Shown here: positions 36,484 through 43,049 of the stretch, piece by piece
Numbering within the stretch: position 1 is the first letter of the stretch
Layout of the letters: each line of letters begins with the position of its first letter
NCBI GenBank assembly: GCA_044368415.1
Contig: JBIPLJ010000011.1
Coordinates: 1-64,000, forward strand
Origin: UBA4615 sp044368415
Lineage (GTDB): Bacteria; Pseudomonadota; Gammaproteobacteria; Burkholderiales; Burkholderiaceae_E
Length of the DNA: 64,000 nucleotides
Direction of reading: 5' to 3'
Notes under the pieces: generated by a model
What the model was told of the DNA's origin: nothing
Seen by the model: only the letters and a program-made list of their open reading frames with translations
The model's database searches: none
Translations under genes and position numbers: made by a program

Positions 36484-37881
36484 TCAGCTGCGCTTGATCG
36501 CGAAGCTGTCGACATACTGCTGCGGCTGCGCCGGATCGAACTCGCGGCCCATCACCTTGAACTTCTTGTAGCCGGTGTCCGGCGCCTTCTGGTCGAGCTC
36601 CTTCATGCGCTGCCTCGCATCGGTGAGCAGGAACACCTGCTCGGCGATCTGCTTATAGGCGACGTCGCCCTTGACGTAGCCCCAGCGCTTCATCTGGGTC
36701 AGCATCCACACCGCCATCGAGTACCAGGGGATCGGGTCGAAGTCGGTGCGGTCCGGGACGTTCTTCACGCCGCCCAGCCCGTCCGCGAAGCGGCCGGTCA
36801 GCACCTGCTCGACGATGATCTCGGGCTGGTTCAGGTAGGCCGCGGGCGAGATCACCTTCGCGATCAGCGGCCGGTTCTTCGGGTCGCGCGCCATCGCGGC
36901 CGATTCGAGCACCGCGCGGTAGAGCGCAGCGAAGGTGTTCGGATTCTCCTTGATGAAGCCCTCGGAGGTGCCGAACGCGCAACACGGGTGACCGTCCCAG
37001 ATGTCCTTGGACAGCACGTGGATGAAGCCAATCTCGTCGAAGACCGCGCGCTGATTGAACGGATCGGGCCCGAGGAAGCCGTCGATGTTGCCGGCCCGCA
37101 GGTTGGCGACCATCTCGGCCGGCGGCGTCACACGCAGTTGCACGTCGCGGTCCGGATCCAGACCGTTCTCGGCCAGGTAATAGCGCAGCAGGAAGTTGTG
37201 GATCGAGTACTCGAAGGGGATCGCGAACTTGAAGCCCTTCCAGTCCTTAGGATCGCGCTTGTCCTTGTGCTTGAGCGCCAGCGTGATCGCCTGGCCGTTG
37301 ATGTTCTGGATGGTGGCGACGCGCATCGGCGCGGCGACCGAGCCCAGGCCCATCGAGATCGCGACCGGCATCGGTGACAGGAAGTGCGAGGCGTCGTACT
37401 CCTTGTTGATCATCCGGTCGCGGATCAGCGCCCAGCCCGCGGTCTTCTGCAGCGAGACGGTGAGGCCCTGGCGTTTGTAGAAGCCGAGCGGGTCGGCCAT
37501 GATCAGCGGCGTGGCGCAGGTGATCGGGATGAAGCCGATCTTCAGGTCGGTCTTCTCGAGCTTGCCTTTGTCCTGGGCCATCGCCTGCAACGCGCCCAGC
37601 GGCAGCACCGAGGCGATCGCGGCGCGTGCGGTGTTGGCACCGACGGCGCGCAGGAAGCGGCGGCGCAGCGTGTCGTTCGGGAACAGCGCGCGCACCAGCG
37701 CGGTCTCCACGACGTCGTTGGACAGGCGCTCGGCGTCGATCACCGCGCGCGACTGCGCGCGCGCGGCCTCATCGTCGGCGGCATGCGGATCCGAGTCGCC
37801 GGGCGCGTGCAGGGCACCGCAGCGTCCGCAGGCGTGACCGAGGCGGCGATAGGCGTCGTAGGGGCGGTAGACGTTGGTCAT
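36484..37881 (-). CDS. Cyanate/nitrate-type ABC transporter substrate-binding protein
   Basis: The 465-residue NrtA/CmpA/CynA-family protein has a twin-arginine-type leader well inside the protein (LRRRFLRAVGANTARAAIAS, about residues 71-90) with signal end near AMA. The binding fold starts at DLKIGFIPITCATPLIMADP. Before the Tat motif lies an unusual cytoplasmic-looking stretch of about 70 residues with a CGRC pair and nearby His residues. The ATG at 37881 is directly downstream of a consensus sigma-54 promoter. Cyanate is the likely ligand because cynS is in the same transcript. Confidence 0.9.
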   Translation of the reverse strand: MTNVYRPYDAYRRLGHACGRCGALHAPGDSDPHAADDEAARAQSRAVIDAERLSNDVVETALVRALFPNDTLRRRFLRAVGANTARAAIASVLPLGALQAMAQDKGKLEKTDLKIGFIPITCATPLIMADPLGFYKRQGLTVSLQKTAGWALIRDRMINKEYDASHFLSPMPVAISMGLGSVAAPMRVATIQNINGQAITLALKHKDKRDPKDWKGFKFAIPFEYSIHNFLLRYYLAENGLDPDRDVQLRVTPPAEMVANLRAGNIDGFLGPDPFNQRAVFDEIGFIHVLSKDIWDGHPCCAFGTSEGFIKENPNTFAALYRAVLESAAMARDPKNRPLIAKVISPAAYLNQPEIIVEQVLTGRFADGLGGVKNVPDRTDFDPIPWYSMAVWMLTQMKRWGYVKGDVAYKQIAEQVFLLTDARQRMKELDQKAPDTGYKKFKVMGREFDPAQPQQYVDSFAIKRS

Positions 37882-37911
37882 GGAGGGGTTCCGTCGGAGG
37901 TCCGCCTCTCT

Positions 37912-37927
37912 TGCAAGGGGCGTGCCA
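37912..37927 (-). promoter_or_regulatory. Sigma-54 promoter of cyanate transporter-cynS operon
   Basis: On the minus strand TGGCACGCCCCTTGCA matches TGGCACGNNNNTTGCA at every fixed position. The predicted start is about 19 bp before the ATG at 37881. Confidence 0.85.
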
Positions 37928-37976
37928 TCTCGGTCGTTACGGGTGTCAATCCACGACACGATGCGGTTGTGATCGC

Positions 37977-37999
37977 CCAATGTGAACCGATTGGTCACA
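37977..37999. promoter_or_regulatory. Interleaved inverted repeat, candidate regulator site
   Basis: Two inverted repeats overlap here: CCAAT-N8-ATTGG (37977-37994) and TGTGA-N9-TCACA (37981-37999). It lies 50 bp upstream of the sigma-54 promoter of the transporter. The TGTGA/TCACA arms recall CRP sites but the spacing is 9, not 6. The binding protein is unknown. Confidence 0.35.
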
Positions 38000-38194
38000 C
38001 AGCGCGCAGCGACGGACGGACGATTGCGATGACATGCGCCGGGCGGCCCGCGCATCGCCCCGCACGCGACGGAGGCATCGGCCCTGCGCCGGGGCAGCGC
38101 ACGCACCGGGCCGGCCTGAACGTGTCGCGGCTGCACCGGCGCGGGTCGATTCACGGGCCGGCGCGGGCACGGCGCGCGCGCCGCGGGACGCGTG

Positions 38195-38211
38195 CGGTGC
38201 GCCGCGCACCG
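38195..38211. promoter_or_regulatory. Palindrome abutting the rhodanese promoter
   Basis: CGGTGCG-CCG-CGCACCG is a perfect inverted repeat that ends one base before the -24 element at 38212. It shares arms with the palindrome at 28314-28329. Confidence 0.4.
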
Positions 38212-38227
38212 TGGCATGCCGCTTGCG
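38212..38227 (+). promoter_or_regulatory. Candidate sigma-54 promoter of rhodanese gene
   Basis: TGGCATGCCGCTTGCG has GG and GC ten bases apart and two mismatches to consensus (T for C at position 6, G for A at the end). The predicted start is about 28 bp before the ATG at 38266. Confidence 0.55.
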
Positions 38228-38265
38228 CTTGAGCAGGTTCCCTCCCCCTCCGCTGGAGCTGCGCC

Positions 38266-39120
38266 ATGTCCGACCCTGTGCTGATCTCGCCCGCCGACCT
38301 CGCGACGATGATGTCGTCCGAACGCGTCGTGCTCATCGACACGCGCGACCCCGAGGCCTACGCCTCGGGCCACCTGCCTGGTTCGGTGAACCTGCGCGAG
38401 ATCTTCACCTTCCTCGCGACCTCGACCGCCGAGGGCCTGGGCGAACTCAAGCAGACCTTCGCCGACGCGTTCGGATCCGCCGGCCTCTCGGGCACCGAAA
38501 CCGCGGTGCTGTACGAAGAGTCGATGAATAGCGGCTTCGGCCAGTCGTGCCGCGGCTACTTCCTGCTGTCGTGGCTGAAGTACCCGAAGATCCGCATCCT
38601 TCACGGCGGTCTCGCCGGCTGGAAGACCGCGGGCCTGCCGGTCGACACCGCGCCAGTCTCACCCGCGCCGGCGAGCTTCCCCCTGCCCGAGACCATGGCC
38701 TCGCTGATGGTCACCAAGGACGAGATGCTGGCCGCGCTCGACACCGACGTGGTGCTGCTCGACGTGCGCGACGTCGACGAGTGGATCGGCACCAGCTCCT
38801 CGCCCTACGGCCCGGACTTCGCGCCGCGCAAGGGCCGTATCCCCGGCGCCAAGTGGATCGAGTGGTACCGCTTCATGAAGCCCTCGAGCACCGGCGCGGT
38901 CTTCAAGAGCCCCTCGGAGATCCTCGCCGACTGCCGCAGCGCCGGCATCTCGCCGAAGGACACGGTGTACCTGTACTGCTTCAAGGGCGCGCGGGCGTCG
39001 AACACCTATGTCGCGCTGAAGGAAGCCGGCTTCTCGGACGTGCGGATGTACTTCGGCTCGTGGAACGAGTGGTCGCGCGAGCCGGGGCTGCCGATCGAGA
39101 GCGGGTTCCCGTCGAACTGA
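38266..39120 (+). CDS. Two-domain rhodanese (sulfurtransferase)
   Basis: The 284-residue protein has two rhodanese domains (about 1-125 and 140-284). The second carries the catalytic Cys in the six-residue loop CFKGAR near residue 238 (VYLYCFKGARASNT). The first domain lacks an equivalent loop and is probably structural. The loop differs from CRKGVT of thiosulfate and CGSGVT of mercaptopyruvate enzymes, so the sulfur donor is uncertain. It is divergent from the cyanate transporter-cynS genes and shares its regulatory region, which suggests linked use in cyanide, thiocyanate or cyanate metabolism. Confidence 0.9.
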   Translation: MSDPVLISPADLATMMSSERVVLIDTRDPEAYASGHLPGSVNLREIFTFLATSTAEGLGELKQTFADAFGSAGLSGTETAVLYEESMNSGFGQSCRGYFLLSWLKYPKIRILHGGLAGWKTAGLPVDTAPVSPAPASFPLPETMASLMVTKDEMLAALDTDVVLLDVRDVDEWIGTSSSPYGPDFAPRKGRIPGAKWIEWYRFMKPSSTGAVFKSPSEILADCRSAGISPKDTVYLYCFKGARASNTYVALKEAGFSDVRMYFGSWNEWSREPGLPIESGFPSN

Positions 39121-39129
39121 GCGGGCGAT

Positions 39130-39157
39130 GCGGCCGGCACCCTGGAGTGCCGGCCGC
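39130..39157. terminator. Terminator hairpin between convergent rhodanese and GST genes
   Basis: GCGGCCGGCA and TGCCGGCCGC form a perfect 10-bp stem with an 8-nt loop, exactly in the 40-bp gap between convergent stops. There is no strong T run on either side. Confidence 0.6.
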
Positions 39158-39160
39158 GAT

Positions 39161-39778
39161 TCAGGCCACCGGCCGGGGTTGCGGCATCGGCAGCCAGCCC
39201 GGCAGCGCCGCGATCCGCGCAAGCCAAGCGCCGACCGCGGGCCAGGGGTCCAGCGACAGCTTCGTGTCGGGCAGCGCCTCGACGTACGGATAGACGGCGA
39301 TGTCGGCGATCGAGACCGCATCGCCCTCGAGCCACTCGCGCGTCGCGAGCCGCGCTTCGAGTACCGCCATCGCCTCGAACGTGCGCCGCGTGGTCGCCTC
39401 GACGTCGATCGAGAGACCCAGCCGATGGTGCCGGCGCAGCATGTTCGGGCCGTGGTGGATCTCGTTCATCGAGAAGGCGATCCACTGCATGCACTCGCCG
39501 AACGCCCAGGTGTCCTGCGGCCACCAGCGCGTGCCACCGTACTCGCGCGCCAGGTAGAGGAGGATCGCGTGGCTGTCGCGCAGCACGCGGCCGTCCTCCA
39601 CCAGCACCGGCACCAGGCCCGCGGAGTTCAGCGCGAGGAAGGACGGATCGCGCTGCGCGCCGGTGCGGATGTCGACCAGGCGCTCCTCGAACGGCAGCCC
39701 GAGCATCGACAGGAAGACGCGCACCCGCTGGCAGTTGCCCGAGGGCGGGAACGCGTGGAGCACACGCTTGACGGTCAC
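39161..39778 (-). CDS. Glutathione S-transferase family protein
   Basis: The 205-residue protein has an N-terminal thioredoxin-like domain (PPSGNCQRVRVFLSMLGLPFEE; catalytic Ser/Cys region at residues 11-15; VPVLVEDGRVLRDSHAILLYL, the glutathione gamma-Glu site). The all-helical C-terminal domain has WLEGDAVSIADIAVYPYV. The substrate is unknown. It is the last gene of the osmC-acyl-CoA-dehydrogenase-rubredoxin gene run, 41 bp after it. Confidence 0.9.
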   Translation of the reverse strand: MTVKRVLHAFPPSGNCQRVRVFLSMLGLPFEERLVDIRTGAQRDPSFLALNSAGLVPVLVEDGRVLRDSHAILLYLAREYGGTRWWPQDTWAFGECMQWIAFSMNEIHHGPNMLRRHHRLGLSIDVEATTRRTFEAMAVLEARLATREWLEGDAVSIADIAVYPYVEALPDTKLSLDPWPAVGAWLARIAALPGWLPMPQPRPVA

Positions 39779-39819
39779 CTCAAGTCACCTCGGGCCGGTT
39801 CATCCCGCTTCGTGCCACT

Positions 39820-41130
39820 TCAGGCGGGCCGCGCGTCTGCGGGCACCGGTCGGATCGTCAGCGGCAGGCTCGGCGTCTTGACGACCCATACCGGGTCGCG
39901 CGCAACGTAGGGCTCGGGCCGGCCGACGATGGCACCCGCGATGGTCCGCGCCTGGCGGCCGATCGGCTCGACGGTGCAGCCGAGTCGGCCGTCGACCTCG
40001 GCGCAGTCGCCGAGCGCGAAGACGCGGCCGTCGGCGCAGGACAGCGTGTGTGCGTCGACGACGACGCCGCGCGCGACCGGAAGTCCGGCGCGGCGCGCGA
40101 GCCGCAGCTCGGGCTCGATGCCCGCCGCGACCAGGGCGAGGTCGAAGCGTCCGGCGTGCGAAGCGCCGCGCGCGTCCCACACCAGGCCGATCTGCGCGTC
40201 GTCGGCGAGCGCGCCCTGCGGCACCATCGCCTCGCGCACCGAGGCCCCGCCCGAGAAGCGTACGCCGCGCGCGACCAGTGCATCGCGCAGCCGCGTGCCG
40301 GTGTCCGCATCGAGCCGCTCGGCGAGCGGCAGCGCGCGCGCCTCGATCAGCGTCACCTCGGCGCCCGCGCCGGCGAAATCGTCGGCCAGCTCGCAGCCGA
40401 CCAGGCCCGCGCCGACGATTGCCAGCCGCGGCGCGCGCCCCTCGGCGGCCGCCCGCACGCGGGACGTCTCGAACGCCTCGCGCAGGCGGGCGTACGCGGA
40501 GAGGTCGTTCACCGCGAGCAGCCGCGCCGCGCCCGCGCCGGGGAACACCGGGCGGCGCGCACGCGCGCCGGTGGCCAGCACGACGTGCGAGGCGCGCAGC
40601 GTGCCGCGTGTAGTCACCAGTCGGCGGTACGCAACATCGAGCTCGAGCGCCCAGGCCCGGGCGAGCAGGCGCACGCCGAGCTCGGCGGCGAGCTCGGGCC
40701 CGCGCTGCTCGACGAGCGCGTCCGCATCGAGTCCGCGCGCGAGCGCAACCGACAGCCAGGGCTTCGGATACGCGGTGCCATCACAGGCGGTGACGACCGT
40801 TATCGCACCGCTCCAGCCGCCCTCGCGCAGCGCGCGCGCCACCGCCCAGCCGGCGGTGCCCGAACCGACGATCACCACGCCGTCGCCCGCGGGCCGGGCA
40901 GTCCGCGGCGCTGCCGCCGGCGCACGGGCGGCGCCCGCCGCGGGCCGCGGCGCGATCGGTCGGAAGTCGGCCTTGGTCACGCCGCAGACCGGGCAGCGCC
41001 AGTCCTCGGGGACGTCCTCGAAGCGGGTGCCCGGGGCGAGGCCGCTGTCGGGGTCGCCGCGGGCCTCGTCGTAGACGAGCCCGCAGGCCTCACACAGCCA
41101 GCGCCCGAGCGCACGCGCCGCCTCGCTCAT
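39820..41130 (-). CDS. Rubredoxin-rubredoxin reductase fusion (FAD oxidoreductase)
   Basis: The 436-residue protein starts with a complete rubredoxin domain (WLCEACGLVYDE near residue 12; WRCPVCGVTKADF near 45; four Cys for iron). An Ala/Pro/Arg linker leads to a pyridine-nucleotide-disulfide-type flavoprotein (VVIVGSGTAGWAVARAL near residue 85; second Rossmann LAIVGAGLVGCELADDFAG; VFALGDCAEVDG near the end). It should move electrons from NAD(P)H through FAD to its own rubredoxin. The ATG overlaps the stop of the acyl-CoA-dehydrogenase-like gene, so that flavoprotein may be the electron partner. Confidence 0.92.
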   Translation of the reverse strand: MSEAARALGRWLCEACGLVYDEARGDPDSGLAPGTRFEDVPEDWRCPVCGVTKADFRPIAPRPAAGAARAPAAAPRTARPAGDGVVIVGSGTAGWAVARALREGGWSGAITVVTACDGTAYPKPWLSVALARGLDADALVEQRGPELAAELGVRLLARAWALELDVAYRRLVTTRGTLRASHVVLATGARARRPVFPGAGAARLLAVNDLSAYARLREAFETSRVRAAAEGRAPRLAIVGAGLVGCELADDFAGAGAEVTLIEARALPLAERLDADTGTRLRDALVARGVRFSGGASVREAMVPQGALADDAQIGLVWDARGASHAGRFDLALVAAGIEPELRLARRAGLPVARGVVVDAHTLSCADGRVFALGDCAEVDGRLGCTVEPIGRQARTIAGAIVGRPEPYVARDPVWVVKTPSLPLTIRPVPADARPA

Positions 41131-42266
41131 CGCACACCCGCGCGCATCAGGCGGTCGAGTTCCTTACGCAGGTGCTTGATGGCCGGCGTGACGATCGCAA
41201 CGAAGTAGCCTTCGCGCAGCCGGCGCTGCGCGGGCGAGGCGAGCGAGTAGCCGCCGGCGCCGGTGTGCAGCATCGCGGACTGCGTGGCGCGCAGCGTGAG
41301 CTCGGAGGCCATGAGCCGTGCGGTCAGCACCTCGGCGAAACGCGCGTCCGCGGGATCGAGCACCGCGTCGGCGAGCACCGCGACACGCTCGTGCAGCGCA
41401 CCGAGCTCGTCCTCGATCTGGTCGGGCCCGTCCTCGAGGAACGCGTTGACGTGGGCGAGCCGCAGGTTCGACTCGCGCATCAGCTCGACGCAGCCCTCGA
41501 CGATGCCGGAACCGATGCCGACTTGCATCAGCACGAAACCGTTGCGGATGCGCTTCAACCACGGGCCGATCGGGTCGGCCAGCACATGGTCGTCCGGCAC
41601 GAAGACCTCGTCGAAGGCCAGCCCGTAGGTGCCGGTGCCGTCCATCGCGAGGAAGGGCGGCACCTCGGCCATCGTCACGCCGGGCCAGTCGCAGCGCACC
41701 AGCGCCATCACTTCGACGCCGGCTCCGGTGCGGGGCTCGCCGTCCGGCCCCAGGGGCATGAACGCGGTGCCGAACACATGGTCGGGACCGAGGTTCGACA
41801 CCCAGGGCAGCTGGCCGCAGACGCGCCAGCCGCCAGGCACCCGCGTGCCCTGCAGCGCGAGCCGCTCGATCGACGCGAAATACTTCATCGGGTTGGACAT
41901 GCCGGTGCCGCCGAGCACCTCGCCGCTCGCCAGCCGCGGCAACAGTTCGCGCCGCAGCGAGTCGGAGGCGCCCTGCTCAACGTACCAGGCACAGGCATCC
42001 TGGCACCAGCCCATGAACGCGCTCGAGCCGCAGCTGCGGCCGATCGTGGCAAGCGCGTCGATCGCGCCCGCCACGTCGCGGCGCCCGTCGGGGCGCTGCG
42101 TGGCGAGGTGGTGACGGAACGCGCCCTGCGCGCCGAGGGCACGCAGCGCGTCGCCGGGATACAGGCCGCGGTCGATGCGGCCGACGAGTGGGTCGAGCTC
42201 GCACGCGACCGCGGCGGCCAGCGCGGCCGGGTCGATGCAGGCGAGCTCGGTGTCGATGGCACCCAT
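41127..42266 (-). CDS. Acyl-CoA dehydrogenase-like flavoprotein
   Basis: The 379-residue protein has the three-part acyl-CoA dehydrogenase fold: an N-terminal helical domain, a middle beta domain (LGGTGMSNPMKYFASIERLAL; VSNLGPDHVFGTAFMPLG) and a C-terminal helical domain (TGAGGYSLASPAQRRLREGYF). I see no clear catalytic Glu equivalent in the usual place. Some relatives of this fold are flavin monooxygenases (DszC/SfnB-like), not dehydrogenases. The gene is overlapped by the rubredoxin-reductase fusion gene (ATGA) and preceded by osmC after 19 bp. Confidence 0.85.
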   Translation of the reverse strand: MGAIDTELACIDPAALAAAVACELDPLVGRIDRGLYPGDALRALGAQGAFRHHLATQRPDGRRDVAGAIDALATIGRSCGSSAFMGWCQDACAWYVEQGASDSLRRELLPRLASGEVLGGTGMSNPMKYFASIERLALQGTRVPGGWRVCGQLPWVSNLGPDHVFGTAFMPLGPDGEPRTGAGVEVMALVRCDWPGVTMAEVPPFLAMDGTGTYGLAFDEVFVPDDHVLADPIGPWLKRIRNGFVLMQVGIGSGIVEGCVELMRESNLRLAHVNAFLEDGPDQIEDELGALHERVAVLADAVLDPADARFAEVLTARLMASELTLRATQSAMLHTGAGGYSLASPAQRRLREGYFVAIVTPAIKHLRKELDRLMRAGVR

Positions 42267-42285
42267 GGCGTGTCCTTCCCGGTCC

Positions 42286-42834
42286 TCAGACCAGCACGAC
42301 GTCGGTCGGGATCGGGTTGCGGAAGCAGTTGGCCATCGGCGAGGCGTAGTCGGCCTCGCGGACGATCTCGGCGAGCAGCTCGCGCGGCGCGTCGGCCTCG
42401 AGGATCACCCTGGCGCGCACGGCCTGGAAACCCATCTGGTGCGACGCCTTCTGCGCGCCGCCCGCGCCCCAGGCGGCCGGGTTGCCGATGTCGCCCTCGA
42501 GCAGCACTTCCATCTTCGAGATGTTCACGCCCTTATGTGTGGCGACGGCGTGGATGCCGACGCACAGGCAGCCGCCGAGCGCCGACAGCAGGATCTCGGA
42601 CGGCGCGGGCGCGGTGTCCTGGCCGAACAGGTGGGGCGGCTCGTCGACCACCACCGGGGTGTGCGCGCCGACGTAGGTCAGCGAGCGGAACTGGCCGTCG
42701 TAGACCGTGCGGCTCTTGACCGTGCCGCGCGAGTCGGGGTTGTTGCGGCCCCGCTCGGCGAAGGCCGCGAGGCCGGTCGCGTCGATCGGTTTGACCCAGG
42801 TGGTCTCGACCACCGTTTGCGGCACTGCAGCCAT
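42286..42834 (-). CDS. OsmC-family protein
   Basis: The 182-residue OsmC/Ohr-fold protein has the two reactive cysteines of the family: GGCLCVGIHAVATHKG near residue 87 and SPMANCFRNP near 171. Members reduce organic peroxides or bind small thiol or sulfur species. It is the first gene after a perfect sigma-54 promoter and starts the gene run that continues with the flavoprotein and rubredoxin-fusion genes. Confidence 0.9.
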   Translation of the reverse strand: MAAVPQTVVETTWVKPIDATGLAAFAERGRNNPDSRGTVKSRTVYDGQFRSLTYVGAHTPVVVDEPPHLFGQDTAPAPSEILLSALGGCLCVGIHAVATHKGVNISKMEVLLEGDIGNPAAWGAGGAQKASHQMGFQAVRARVILEADAPRELLAEIVREADYASPMANCFRNPIPTDVVLV

Positions 42835-42872
42835 GGCGAACGTCCTAATGTGGGATTGGATAGGCAGACCGT

Positions 42873-42888
42873 TGCAATCGCCGTGCCA
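42873..42888 (-). promoter_or_regulatory. Sigma-54 promoter of osmC operon
   Basis: On the minus strand TGGCACGGCGATTGCA matches TGGCACGNNNNTTGCA at every fixed position. The predicted start is about 28 bp before the osmC ATG at 42834. The sigma-54 activator gene lies immediately upstream. Confidence 0.85.
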
Positions 42889-43007
42889 CCTGCGTGCCGG
42901 GCACCTGCCCCGCGCGCGAGATCCGCGCCGCGTCCGCCTTGCGCGTCTGCCGGCCGTCCGCGGGAGCGCGCGGACAGGGGGCCGCGCTCAACCCTAGGCC
43001 GCACAAA

Positions 43008-43035
43008 GTGGACAGCGTGCGAACGGAATGTCGAC
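43008..43035. promoter_or_regulatory. Candidate upstream activator site (inverted repeat)
   Basis: GTGGACA-N14-TGTCGAC is an inverted repeat (6 of 7 matching) about 120 bp upstream of the -24 element of the osmC promoter, a usual distance for a sigma-54 activator site. A related pair GTGAACA-AAG-TGTCCAC occurs at about 44729-44745, in front of the activator gene itself. A second perfect repeat (GTCCGCG-N6-CGCGGAC, 42956-42975) lies closer to the promoter. Confidence 0.35.
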
Positions 43036-43049
43036 AGACGCGCGCGAGC

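Larger units (their letters stand above)
37882..38265. other. Divergent regulatory region between cyanate transporter and rhodanese
   Basis: A 384-bp gene-free stretch between genes transcribed away from each other. It holds a sigma-54-type promoter at each end, an interleaved inverted repeat near 37977-37999 and a palindrome at 38195-38211. No ORF in it has a recognisable product. Confidence 0.7.
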
